From assembly GCA_016214955.1 (NCBI GenBank), contig JACRMN010000023.1:1-64000 (forward strand): a DNA stretch of 64,000 nt, given 5' to 3'. The translations under genes and the position numbers were made by a program. The notes below the pieces were generated by a model. That model did not search any database. It was given only the letters and a program-made list of their open reading frames with translations, and was not told where the DNA came from. The stretch is from Deltaproteobacteria bacterium. GTDB taxonomy: Bacteria > Myxococcota > Myxococcia > Myxococcales > Anaeromyxobacteraceae. Of this stretch, positions 24,968-35,651 are shown one piece after another (the first letter of the stretch is position 1; the number at the start of each line of letters is the position of its first letter).

Positions 24968-26130
24968 CGCCCGTCCTCCAGGAGCCAGGCCTCCACCGGC
25001 GCTCCGGCAGGCAGGCTCCCGGTTCCCTCGCGCAGGTGCAGGAGCAGGTCGGCGAGCGCCGGGCCCCGCACCTGGGCTGCGTCGCGCCCGATGGGGGCCG
25101 CACGCCCCTGCTCGTCGAGCCGCGCCCAGAGGAAGCGGGCCCGCCCGGCGCGCCCCTCCACCGGCTCGGCGAGCGGCAGGGCGAGGGTCCGGCGCCTCAC
25201 CTCGGTGGCCCCGGAGAGGCGCAGGAGGGCCGGGCGGGCGAAGACCTCGAAGGCCACCAGGCAGGCCGAGGGGCTGCCCGGCAGGCCCAGGAACGGCTTG
25301 CCGCCCACGATGGCGAAGAGGAAGGGCTTGCCCGGCTTCATGGGCACGCCGTGGATCCGCACCTCGCCGCCGAGCAGCCGGAGCGCCGCCGGCACGTGGT
25401 CGCGGCGGCCCACCGAGACGCCGCCGATGGTGAGCACCGCGTCGGCCTCGCCCAGCGCCGCCTGCAGCGCCGCCGCCACCGCCGCGAGGTCGTCGCCGAC
25501 GGCGCGCCGGCTCACCGAGGCGCCCATGTCGGCGAGGGCCGCCCCCAGCACGGCACCGTTGGAGTCGGGCGTCCGCAGCCCCACCACCTCGTCGCCGGTG
25601 GAGACCAGCGCCACGCGCGGCCGGCGGATGACGCGCGGCTCGTCGGCGGCCACCGCCGCGCAAAGCCCCAGCTGCCTCGGGCCGAGGCGCGCGCCGGCCG
25701 GCAGGGCCAGCTCCCCTGCGGCAACGTCCTCGCCGGCCTGCCGCACGTTGTCGCCGGCCCGCGCCGCGGCGCGGAACGAGGCGCGGCCCGCCTCCTCGCG
25801 GACCTGCTCCTCCATCACCACGGTGTCGGCGCCCGCCGGGAGCGGCGCGCCGGTGAAGACGCGCACCACTTGGCCCGGCGGCAGCGGTGCCGGCGGCTCG
25901 TCGCCGGCGTAGACGGCGAAGGCCACCGGCAGCGACACCGGCCCGGCCACCTCGGAGGCCCGCACCGCGTAGCCGTCCATGGCCGAGCAGCTCTCCGGCG
26001 GCGCCGCGCGTCGAGCCACCACCGCCTCGGCCAGCCAGCGGCCCCCCGCGGCAGCCAGGGTGCAGCGCTCGGCCGGGAGCGGAACGACCGCCCCGAGGAC
26101 CTGTTCCCGCAGCGACTCGAGCCGATCCAT
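24964..26130 (-). CDS. moeA: Molybdopterin molybdenumtransferase MoeA
   Basis: MoeA inserts molybdate into adenylylated molybdopterin. The 388-residue product has the expected domains: SAMDGYAVRA near residue 50, then RVFTGAPLPAGADTVVM, STGDEVV, and the MoaB/Mog-like domain with TIGGVSVG-type glycine motif and KPGKPFLFAIVGGKPFLGLP. I use the ATG at 26130 (MDRLESLREQ), which fits the family N-terminus; an upstream in-frame ATG at 26244 would add an unrelated stretch. It diverges from the FNR-like gene. Confidence 0.93.
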   Translation of the reverse strand: MDRLESLREQVLGAVVPLPAERCTLAAAGGRWLAEAVVARRAAPPESCSAMDGYAVRASEVAGPVSLPVAFAVYAGDEPPAPLPPGQVVRVFTGAPLPAGADTVVMEEQVREEAGRASFRAAARAGDNVRQAGEDVAAGELALPAGARLGPRQLGLCAAVAADEPRVIRRPRVALVSTGDEVVGLRTPDSNGAVLGAALADMGASVSRRAVGDDLAAVAAALQAALGEADAVLTIGGVSVGRRDHVPAALRLLGGEVRIHGVPMKPGKPFLFAIVGGKPFLGLPGSPSACLVAFEVFARPALLRLSGATEVRRRTLALPLAEPVEGRAGRARFLWARLDEQGRAAPIGRDAAQVRGPALADLLLHLREGTGSLPAGAPVEAWLLEDGR

Positions 26131-26230
26131 GCGCGGCACATCTTGCCATGGAGGCCGGGGCTGGAAAGCGGACGACAGCCCCCGCCCGGGGTGGGCCGCC
26201 GCGCACTGCAAAGGTTGCGCTGCCTCCCGC

Positions 26231-26311
26231 TTGATCCCGGGCAAAGCGCAAGCGGTGCAGCGAAAACCCCTGGAACCGCGGGCCTAGCTTGTGCAAACAG
26301 ACGGAGATCAA
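26231..26311 (+). promoter_or_regulatory. Possible FNR-type half-sites in moeA/FNR-like gene gap
   Basis: TTGAT-CCCG-GGCAA (26231-26244) matches 8 of 10 bases of the FNR box TTGAT-N4-ATCAA, and an ATCAA half-site lies at 26307-26311. They sit in the 211-nt divergent gap upstream of an FNR-like regulator. Autoregulation is plausible but unproven. Confidence 0.3.
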
Positions 26312-26341
26312 GAAATCCCGCTACACCCGCCGGAGGTCCCC

Positions 26342-27001
26342 TTGCTCTCCAACAGCCCCGTCTCAGACTGCAGCGCCTGTACGCTGGGAGTGGCCTCCGG
26401 GCAGGGGCGCTGCCGCTTCACGCCCACCGCCCGCGAGTCGGGCGCCACCATCTGCGCCCAGGGCGAGAGGCCGCGCACCGTGTACTTCATCAAGGAGGGC
26501 TTCGTCTCGCTCTCCGCCGTGAGCACCCGCGGCTCCGAGATGCAGCTCACGCTCCGCGGCCCGCACTCGCTCCTCTGCACCGAGGCCATGCGCGGCGAGC
26601 CCTCGCCGTCCGAGGTGCGGGCCCTCTCCCGCGTGAAGCTCTGCGGCCTGGCCGGCGACGCCATGAACCAGTGGGTCGGCCCGGAGCGGAGCCCGGCCCG
26701 CGCCGTGCTCGACCTGGTGCTCTCCGAGTCGAAGCTGCAGCGCGACGAGGTGAACTACCGGCAGGGCGACTGCCTCGCCCGCGTGGCCCGGTTCGCCCTG
26801 GCCCACGCCCGCTTCCTCGCCGATCGGCCCAACGCGGTTCGCAAGCAGGTGGTGGCCCGCCTGCTGGGCATGCGCCCCGAGACCCTCTCCCGCTGCCTCA
26901 CCCGCCTCGAGCGCGACGGCGTCCTCGACGCTTCGCGCGGCGTGCGGGTGGTCGATGCCCGCCGGCTCGCGGTCATCGCCTCCGAGGACGTTGCGGCGTA
27001 G
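26342..27001 (+). CDS. FNR-like transcription regulator with candidate Fe-S cysteines
   Basis: The product belongs to the CRP/FNR family: an N-terminal beta-roll and a C-terminal helix-turn-helix (ARLLGMRPETLSRCLTRLER). I chose the TTG at 26342 because GGAGG lies 6-7 nt upstream, giving 219 residues; a GTG at 26291 is an alternative. Counted from the TTG, cysteines lie at 10, 13, 24, 38, 79 and 101. C10/C13/C24 plus C101 match the arrangement of the four [4Fe-4S] ligands of FNR, so oxygen or NO sensing is likely (inference). tatA follows after 9 nt. Confidence 0.85.
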   Translation: MLSNSPVSDCSACTLGVASGQGRCRFTPTARESGATICAQGERPRTVYFIKEGFVSLSAVSTRGSEMQLTLRGPHSLLCTEAMRGEPSPSEVRALSRVKLCGLAGDAMNQWVGPERSPARAVLDLVLSESKLQRDEVNYRQGDCLARVARFALAHARFLADRPNAVRKQVVARLLGMRPETLSRCLTRLERDGVLDASRGVRVVDARRLAVIASEDVAA

Positions 27002-27010
27002 GATGCATCC

Positions 27011-27223
27011 ATGTTCGGACTCGGCATCGGCGAGCTGCTCCTCATCCTGGCCGTGGTGGTGCTCCTCTTCGGCGCCACCAAGCTCCCCCAGCTCGGTGCC
27101 GGGCTGGGAGAGGGGCTGAAGAGCTTCAAGAAGGCCTTCTCGGATACGCAGGAGCCCGAGCAGAAGCCGGAGCAGAAGGGTCCACCAGCGCAGCCGCCCG
27201 CTCCGCGGCCGCCGGCGACGTAG
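27011..27223 (+). CDS. tatA: Twin-arginine translocase subunit TatA/E
   Basis: TatA forms the pore-like element that moves folded, cofactor-bearing proteins across the inner membrane. The 70-residue product has a membrane helix (about 6-20), the FG motif ([12 protein letters not shown]), an amphipathic helix, and a short Pro/Glu/Lys tail. tatB and tatC are not adjacent. Its place after an FNR-like gene and near moeA fits export of molybdoenzymes (inference). Confidence 0.93.
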   Translation: MFGLGIGELLLILAVVVLLFGATKLPQLGAGLGEGLKSFKKAFSDTQEPEQKPEQKGPPAQPPAPRPPAT

Positions 27224-27248
27224 CAGCGGCGCCATCGCCACGGCGCCA

Positions 27249-27267
27249 GGTGCGGCGGCGCCGCACC
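27249..27267 (+). terminator. Hairpin after tatA
   Basis: GGTGCGGC-GGC-GCCGCACC is a perfect 8-bp stem with a 3-nt loop, 26 nt after the tatA stop. No T-run follows. The rest of the gap up to 27464 shows no gene; its last 60 nt are unusually A+T-rich and may hold a promoter. Confidence 0.5.
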
Positions 27268-27464
27268 CCGCTCCGTGTCCTTCGACCACCCAGGGTAGCC
27301 AGCGCCCCAGGCGATGCCCTGCGTCAGGGTGTGATTCGCCGCCAGTGATGGCAGGACGTTCATCGCTGTCGCGGAACTTCCACCGGGGGCACGGTTCTTT
27401 CACCTTGATGCCGAACGAGCAGGGATATTCGGCAGAACCATTGTTTACAGAGAGAGGCGACGCG

Positions 27465-27806
27465 ATGTCGGTTCAGACGACCGAAGTCCCAGGTAGCGAG
27501 CTCCTGCTCCGCCTGACGGGCGACTTCGAGGCGGCAGACGCCTGGAAGGTCCACGAGACCATCCAGAGCGCGGAGCACGGCAGCCACGTGGTGCTCGACT
27601 TCAGCCAGGTCCGCCACTTCGAGGACTTCGCCATCGCCCTCATCGCCCCCGACCTGGTTGGCGGCGCCGAGCACCGCATCCGCATCCGTGGCCTCGGCAT
27701 GCACCAGCGCCGCATCCTCGAGTACTTCGGCGTCAAGGGCACCGCCCTCGACGAGCGAGCCCGCTGGGACGATCTCGTCGACGACATGGTGGCCGCCCGC
27801 GCCTAG
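27465..27806 (+). CDS. STAS-domain protein
   Basis: The 113-residue product is one STAS-like domain (anti-sigma-factor-antagonist fold): an early strand (SELLLRLTGDFEAADAWKVH), a middle strand HVVLDFSQVRHFEDFAIAL, and a final helix. The usual phosphorylatable Ser/Thr after the D-S/T-S motif is replaced: the loop reads FSQVRHFEDF. Regulation by Ser phosphorylation is therefore doubtful. I chose the ATG with GAGAGG upstream; a longer frame from 27345 lacks family similarity. It converges on the phospholipase D-type gene. Confidence 0.7.
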   Translation: MSVQTTEVPGSELLLRLTGDFEAADAWKVHETIQSAEHGSHVVLDFSQVRHFEDFAIALIAPDLVGGAEHRIRIRGLGMHQRRILEYFGVKGTALDERARWDDLVDDMVAARA

Positions 27807-27817
27807 CCGCTGCGCAG

Positions 27818-28903
27818 CTACCTCCGCAGCAACCGGCCCGTGAGCCGGGCCGCGCGCGCGGCCCAGGAGCCGGCCACGTCCAGCACCCACCGGCGCAAGA
27901 GCGAGCGGTTCATGACCGCGTCGGCCTCCACCGGCCGGGCGCTGGCCACGTGGCGGGCGATCCACCGCTCCGCCTGCCCGGCCGCCGCCTGGTCGTGCAC
28001 CTCCAGCAGCGTCTCCAGGTTGGCGAGCGACAGCGGGTCGAGGTTGAAGCTGCCGATGAGCATGCGCTCGCCGTCCACCACCGCCGCCTTGGCGTGCAGG
28101 ACGCTCCCCTCCCACTCGTGGATGCGCACGCCCGCCGCCAGGAGCCTGCGGTAGAGCCTCATGCTGGCCGAGCGGGCGAAGGGAACGTCGCTGCGGCCCG
28201 GGAGCAGCAGCGTCACCGCCACGCCGCGGCGCGCGGCGGCGGTGATGGTGCGGACCATCCGCCTGTCGGGCAGGAAGTAGGCGTGGGCGATCGACACCGA
28301 GCGGCGCGCCGACCCGATGGCCTTGAGGTAGCGGCGCCGCAGCGGCCGCCCCCCACCGATCCCCGAGAGCCAGAGCCGGACCGGACCGGCCAGCGGCCGG
28401 ACCTGCTGCCGGCGCAGGCGGCGCCCCAGCCAGGCGCAGATGGGGCCGCGAAGCTCGACCGCCAGGTCGGCCCAGCCGGGCTCGACCTCCCCGCCCCCCT
28501 CGTACTCGTCGCCGACGTTCACGCCGCCCAGGTAGGCGACCTCGTCGTCCACCAGGAGCAGCTTGCGGTGGTTCCTCCGGAAGTGGCCGAGGAACACGGC
28601 CCGCAGCGGGTTGAAGATCCGCACCCGGACGCCGGCCGGCTCGAGCAGCGTCTGCAGCGACCGGCCGTCGAGCGCCGACCCCAGCCCATCCACCACCAGG
28701 TCGACCTGGACGCCGCGGCGCGCGGCAGCACCCAGGGCGGCCGCGAAGCGCTCGCCGGCGGCGTCGAGGGCGAAGGCGTACACCTCCAGCCGCACCTCGC
28801 GGCGGGCCCCCTCGATGGCGGCAAGCATGGCGGGGTAGACCTCGCCGCCACCATCGAGGACGCGGACCGGGGGTGCCAACGCGGCGTTGGCCAGGGCGGG
28901 CAT
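27818..28903 (-). CDS. Cardiolipin synthase-like phospholipase D protein
   Basis: The product joins or exchanges phosphatidyl groups, most likely to make cardiolipin, at the inner membrane. The 361-residue protein has two HKD motifs: H112-x-K114-x4-D119 (HRKLLLVDD) and H270-x-K272-x4-D277 (HAKAAVVDG), followed by IGSFNLDPLSLANLE. It lacks the N-terminal membrane helices of ClsA and so resembles ClsB (YbhO). It diverges from the universal stress gene, with 20 nt between the starts. Confidence 0.88.
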   Translation of the reverse strand: MPALANAALAPPVRVLDGGGEVYPAMLAAIEGARREVRLEVYAFALDAAGERFAAALGAAARRGVQVDLVVDGLGSALDGRSLQTLLEPAGVRVRIFNPLRAVFLGHFRRNHRKLLLVDDEVAYLGGVNVGDEYEGGGEVEPGWADLAVELRGPICAWLGRRLRRQQVRPLAGPVRLWLSGIGGGRPLRRRYLKAIGSARRSVSIAHAYFLPDRRMVRTITAAARRGVAVTLLLPGRSDVPFARSASMRLYRRLLAAGVRIHEWEGSVLHAKAAVVDGERMLIGSFNLDPLSLANLETLLEVHDQAAAGQAERWIARHVASARPVEADAVMNRSLLRRWVLDVAGSWAARAARLTGRLLRR

Positions 28904-28923
28904 CTGGCTGCTAGCCTACGCCC

Positions 28924-29346
28924 ATGAGGCGCATCTGGGTGGGCATCGACGGGTCGGCGACCGCGCAGAAGGCGGCCGGGATGGCGGCCGAAATCGCGGA
29001 CCGCTTCGGGGCGCAGCTCACGCTGGTCTACGTGGTCCCGCGGCTGCTCCTGCCGCCCGACGCCTACGGCCTGACGGTGGCCGAGGTCGAGGCCGAGCAC
29101 CGCAGCCACGCCGACGAGGTGATCCGCGCGGCGGTGCAGGCCCTGGGGCCAGCCGGCGCCCGGACCGCGACGCAGGTGCTCTACGGCCCTCCGGCCGAGA
29201 CCCTGGCCGAGGCGGCGGCCGCCGGCGGGGCCGACCTGCTGGTGGTGGGGAGCCGCGGCCACGGCGCGGTGGCCCGGGTGCTGCTCGGCTCCACCAGCGA
29301 CCGCGTGGTCCACGTGGCCGCCATGCCGGTCCTGGTGGTGCATTGA
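28924..29346 (+). CDS. Universal stress protein, UspA family
   Basis: The 140-residue product is a single Usp domain. It has the N-terminal strand IWVGIDGSATAQKA and the ATP-binding motif G-x2-G-x9-G-S (GSRGHGAVARVLLGS), so it is the nucleotide-binding type. It starts a run with a CBS-pair protein and a globin-coupled kinase, which suggests a role in the energy or oxygen stress response (inference). Confidence 0.92.
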   Translation: MRRIWVGIDGSATAQKAAGMAAEIADRFGAQLTLVYVVPRLLLPPDAYGLTVAEVEAEHRSHADEVIRAAVQALGPAGARTATQVLYGPPAETLAEAAAAGGADLLVVGSRGHGAVARVLLGSTSDRVVHVAAMPVLVVH

Positions 29347-29384
29347 GGGCGCGGGGTGTGGCAGCATCGCCAGGTGGCGGGCCC

Positions 29385-29855
29385 ATGGAGGGGCGCGTGA
29401 AGGGAGAGCCGGTGGAAGGGGGCATCCGCGTGATCACCGTTGGCGACTTCATGACCCGCGACCTGGTGACGGTTCGCGAGGACGACGACCTGGCGCTGGC
29501 CGACTCCATCCTCCGGCTCGGGGGCATCCGCCACCTGCCGGTGGTCCAGGAGGGCCGGATCACGGGGCTGGTGACCCAGCGCGACCTCCTCCGGTCGGCG
29601 GCCCAGCGCAGCCACAAGACCACGCGCGCCGCCGACATCATGGTGCGCGAGGTGGTGACCGTGCGCCCCGACACCTCGCTGGTGCAGGCGGCCAAGATCA
29701 TGCTGGCCAACAAGTTCGGCTGCCTTCCGGTGGCCGAGGAGGACGGCAAGCTGGTGGGCATCATCACCGAGTCGGACTTCGTCCGCTTCGCCGCCGACAT
29801 GGTCCAGGACCTCGACATGGTGGCCGAGGCCGTCAGCACCGGGACCCGGGCCTAG
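29385..29855 (+). CDS. CBS-pair protein
   Basis: The 156-residue product consists of two CBS motifs (about 20-75 and 87-140), which usually bind adenine nucleotides. Each repeat has a recognisable core: [19 protein letters not shown] with HLPVV, and [20 protein letters not shown] with [17 protein letters not shown]. No other domain is attached, so it probably acts on a partner. The start is one of several in-frame possibilities; GTG codons follow downstream. A gap of 38 nt separates it from the Usp gene. Confidence 0.88.
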   Translation: MEGRVKGEPVEGGIRVITVGDFMTRDLVTVREDDDLALADSILRLGGIRHLPVVQEGRITGLVTQRDLLRSAAQRSHKTTRAADIMVREVVTVRPDTSLVQAAKIMLANKFGCLPVAEEDGKLVGIITESDFVRFAADMVQDLDMVAEAVSTGTRA

Positions 29856-29904
29856 TCTTCCCGGGGGCCTCCCGACGGGGTTGCTTCCCGGCCTCCGCGG
29901 CCCT

Positions 29905-31056
29905 ATGAGTCCGGGCGTGGCCGAGACCCTCCTCGAGGAGCTGCGGCGATACGTCGGGTGGGGGTCGGAGGACGAGCGGGCCCTCCGCGCGCTCCATGGC
30001 CCGGCCCGGGCTCGCTTCCCCGCCATCGCCGAGGTCTTCTACGACACCATCCTGCGCCACGACGAGGCCCGCGCCTCGCTGGTGGGGGGCGAGAGCCGGG
30101 TCGGCCACCTCAAGGTGACCCTGCAGCAGTGGCTCGACACGCTGCTCTCCGGCCCCTGGGATCAGGCCTACCTCGACTCGCGCTGCCGCATCGGCCGGGT
30201 GCACGTGAAGATCGCCCTGCCCCAGCACTACATGTTCGGCGCCATGAACGTGGTGCGGCGCGAGCTCAACCAGGTCATCGACGACACCTACCTCTCGCGC
30301 CCCGCGGAGCTGGCCTCGGCCCGCCGGGCGGTGGGCCGGGTGCTCGACCTGGAGCTGGCCATCATGCTCCACACCTACCGCGAGGACATGCTGGCGGCCC
30401 AGGCGCGGCAGGAGCGGCTGGCCACCTTCGGGCAGCTGGTGGGCTCCATCGGGCACGAGCTGCGCAACCCGCTCTCGGTGATGGAGACCTCGGTCTACAT
30501 CCTGCGCGGCAAGGTCCCCGACGAGGAGGGCATCCGGCGCCACCTGGACCGCATCGGCGACCAGCTCCGCGCCGCCAACGGCATCATCACCAACCTCCTC
30601 GACATCATCCGCGACCGGCCGGTCTCGCAGCAGCCGGTGGCGCTGGCCGCGGTGCTGGAGGAGGCGGCCGGGGCGGTGGCGCTCCCCGAGGCGGTGGCGC
30701 TCGACCGCGGCGACCTGGCCAGCCTGCCCTCCATCCGCGGCGACGCCCTGCAGCTCCGCCAGGTGTTCGTCAACCTGCTGGAGAACGCCGCCCTGGCGGC
30801 GGCGCCGGCGGGGAGCATCTGGGTGCGCGGCTCGGAGGTGCCCGGCGCCATCCAGGTGGCGGTCGAGGACTCGGGGCCGGGCGTGGACGAGGCGGTGCAG
30901 GCCCGCCTCTTCGAGCCGCTCATCACCACCCGCGAGCGCGGCGTGGGGCTGGGGCTGGCGCTCGTCAAGCGCATCGTCGAGCGCCACGGCGGCAGCGTGG
31001 CCTACCAGCGCGGCGCCGCCGGGGGCGCCTGCTTCACCGTCCGCCTCCCCGCCTGA
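29905..31056 (+). CDS. Globin-coupled histidine kinase
   Basis: The 383-residue product couples a heme globin domain (about 1-145) to a histidine kinase. The globin part matches the protoglobin/globin-coupled-sensor family: [39 protein letters not shown], with H100 as likely proximal heme ligand. The kinase has the phospho-acceptor H184 ([12 protein letters not shown]), an N box ([10 protein letters not shown]) and G boxes ([16 protein letters not shown]). It probably senses oxygen. No membrane segment is seen. The start may instead be TTG at 29881. It is followed 8 nt later by a double-receiver gene. Confidence 0.85.
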   Translation: MSPGVAETLLEELRRYVGWGSEDERALRALHGPARARFPAIAEVFYDTILRHDEARASLVGGESRVGHLKVTLQQWLDTLLSGPWDQAYLDSRCRIGRVHVKIALPQHYMFGAMNVVRRELNQVIDDTYLSRPAELASARRAVGRVLDLELAIMLHTYREDMLAAQARQERLATFGQLVGSIGHELRNPLSVMETSVYILRGKVPDEEGIRRHLDRIGDQLRAANGIITNLLDIIRDRPVSQQPVALAAVLEEAAGAVALPEAVALDRGDLASLPSIRGDALQLRQVFVNLLENAALAAAPAGSIWVRGSEVPGAIQVAVEDSGPGVDEAVQARLFEPLITTRERGVGLGLALVKRIVERHGGSVAYQRGAAGGACFTVRLPA

Positions 31057-31064
31057 GATCGACC

Positions 31065-31783
31065 ATGGGCCGCAACTACCTGCTCGTGGACGACAACCGC
31101 GCCTTCGCCGAGAACGTGGCCGAGATCGTGCGCGACTTCGGCGACGAGGTGGCGGTGGCCGACTCGGGCCCGCGGGCGCTGGAGCTGGCGCGGCTGCGCC
31201 GCTTCCAGGCGGTGATCACCGACATGCGGATGCCGCTCATGGGCGGCGCCGAGCTGGTGCGCGAGATCCGGAAGATCGACCCGGGCGTGGCCGCCATCGT
31301 GGTCACCGCCCACGTGGCCGACGCCGAGCTCCAGGCGGCCCGCCGCGAGGGGCTGCTGGCGGTGCTCGGCAAGCCGGTGCCCATCCACCCGCTCCTCGAC
31401 CTGCTGGGCGCCGCCCGGCGCGACGGGCTGGTGGCGGTGGTGGAGGACGACCTCGACCTCTCCGAGAACATCTGCGAGGTGATGCGCGGCCGCGGCTTCT
31501 CGGCGGTCACCGCGGCCACGGTGCTGGAGACCGACTGGCCCGGAGCCGCCCGCCCCTTCGCCGGCCTGGTGGACCTGCGTGTCCCCGGCGGCCCGGCCGG
31601 CGAGGCCATGCTCCGGCTCGGCGCCCGCTTCCCCGGCCTTCCCCTGGTGGTGATGAGCGGCTACGACGACCCGGCCCCCGCCCCCTGCGCCGTGCGGCTC
31701 ACCAAGCCCTTCCCCAGCGCGGTGCTGCTGGAGGCGCTGGAGCGCTTCCACGCCGCCGCCACCCCCACCCTCGCGCCCCGTCC

Positions 31784-31787
<4 letters not shown>
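31065..31787 (+). CDS. Double receiver-domain response regulator
   Basis: The 240-residue product consists of two receiver domains in tandem with no output domain. The first has D53 as phospho-acceptor (AVITDMRMPLMGG) and a GKPVP lysine. The second has acidic residues VVEDDLD, D170 (GLVDLRVPGG) and TKPFP. Such proteins often relay phosphate between kinases. Its stop overlaps the next gene by 4 nt, and the upstream gene is the globin-coupled kinase, a likely phosphate donor. Confidence 0.88.
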
Positions 31788-34326
<2,539 letters not shown>

Positions 34327-34494
34327 ATGGGCGCCTTCATGCCATGGATGCGCAAACCCTGCACGCTTTCTTTCGACCTGCAACCGTTGCGCAGGCTTAC
34401 GGTTGGACGAAACGAAGGGGTTCCAGTTACTTGCCCGAATGGGGCGCGCACGGAAGGAGAATGGAGACCCGCTCGGGGAAATCCCCAGAACGCG

Positions 34495-35127
34495 TCAGAT
34501 GCGGCCCAGGCGGTCGTAGGGGCGCCAGCGGAAGCGGGCACCCAGCGACTCAGCGGCGCGGCGGCACTCCTCCTCGGAGAGGCCCGGCAGGGCCACGCAA
34601 GAGGCCGCCACGTCGGGGATGGCGCCCACCGCCCGGCGGATGAAGTCGCGCACCGCCTCCCAGGCCGACTCGCCGTGGGCGCTGGGGCAGATGCGGGCGT
34701 AGGTGGCCGAGTCGGCGGCGTTGAGCGAGACGCTGAGGGCGTTGACGCCGGCCGCCGCCAGCTCCGGCACCACGTCGCGCCCCTCGCGCAGCGAGGCCAG
34801 CCCGTCGGTGTCCACACGGACGCGGGTCACGCCCGCGGCCCGGAGCCGCTGCGCGATCTCCAGGAGGACCGCCAGGCGCCGGGTGGGCTCCCCGAAGCCC
34901 GTGAAGACCACCTCGCTCCTCCCGGCCAGGCCGGCTTCCTGCGCCGCCGCCCATACCCGATCGGCGCCGGGCGCCTGCGAGAGCCGCAGGTCGAAGCCAC
35001 CCACCGTGAAATCGCCGTCGCGGATCTTCGGGCAGAAAACGCAGGCCAGCGTGCAGGCGCTCGTCAGATTGAGGTAGAGCGCGTCGCCCAGCGGATAGGC
35101 GAGGACGGGAGAAGCCTTGTCGGTCAC
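34495..35127 (-). CDS. Radical SAM protein, TatD-associated type
   Basis: The 210-residue product has the radical SAM cluster motif C25-x3-C29-x2-C32 (CTLACVFC), a glycine-rich SAM site (VVFTGFGEPTRR) and a normal N-terminal start (LAYPLGDALYLNLTSAC). It resembles the short radical SAM family often found beside or fused to TatD; here tatD lies about 10 kb away (44315-45094). No C-terminal extra cluster is seen. The substrate is unknown. I chose the GTG at 35127 to match the family N-terminus. Confidence 0.8.
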   Translation of the reverse strand: MTDKASPVLAYPLGDALYLNLTSACTLACVFCPKIRDGDFTVGGFDLRLSQAPGADRVWAAAQEAGLAGRSEVVFTGFGEPTRRLAVLLEIAQRLRAAGVTRVRVDTDGLASLREGRDVVPELAAAGVNALSVSLNAADSATYARICPSAHGESAWEAVRDFIRRAVGAIPDVAASCVALPGLSEEECRRAAESLGARFRWRPYDRLGRI

Positions 35128-35182
35128 GCCCGTTAGATAGGCCGGAACGGGGCGCGCCGCCAGCCGGGCCGCGCGGAAGAGG

Positions 35183-35509
35183 CTAGGCGGCCCCGCGCCC
35201 CGACGAGCAGGCGATGCAGTAGCGCGCCTCGGGGATGGCGCGGATGCGCTGCAGGCCCAGCGGGCCGCCGCAGGCCATGCAGTCGCCGTAGCGCCCGGAC
35301 TCGATGCGGCCCAGCGCCTCGTCGATGGCCGCCAGCTCCTCGGCCCTGGCGTCGTCCATCCGGCCCAGCGCCGGCGCGGCAAGCGCGCTGCCCGCCTGGG
35401 CCTCGGCCGGCCACAGCGAGTGGCGCCGCTCCAGGAGCAGGCGCCGCGCTTCGTTCTCGAGCTTGCTGAGGGCCATGGCAAACGGGCTCGCGCCCGGCCC
35501 GCTCTCCAT
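35183..35509 (-). CDS. DksA/TraR-type zinc finger protein
   Basis: The 108-residue product has a C-terminal C4 zinc finger (C77, C80, C98, C101) preceded by the family helix AAIDEALGRIESGRYGDC. The N-terminal part is helical. DksA-type proteins bind RNA polymerase through its secondary channel and respond to ppGpp; the acidic DxxDxA tip is not obvious here, so function may differ. GGAG upstream favours the start at 35509. It stands alone, 55 nt from the radical SAM gene. Confidence 0.83.
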   Translation of the reverse strand: MESGPGASPFAMALSKLENEARRLLLERRHSLWPAEAQAGSALAAPALGRMDDARAEELAAIDEALGRIESGRYGDCMACGGPLGLQRIRAIPEARYCIACSSGRGAA

Positions 35510-35651
35510 ACACGCTCCGTGCCGCAGGAAATCGCTTGCGTTCCAGGCAGTTGCCACCCACCAGCCCCATGTTGGATCCGCACCTTCTGCGCTCGGCAGC
35601 GCACCCGAAGGAGCCGCGCGGAGGTTTTTGCGCTGCGCGAGACCGGCGGGA

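Noticed and set aside
27387-27401. GGGCACGGTTCTTTC upstream of the STAS gene
   Set aside because: The -24 part is good, but the -12 part has TC in place of the nearly invariant GC.
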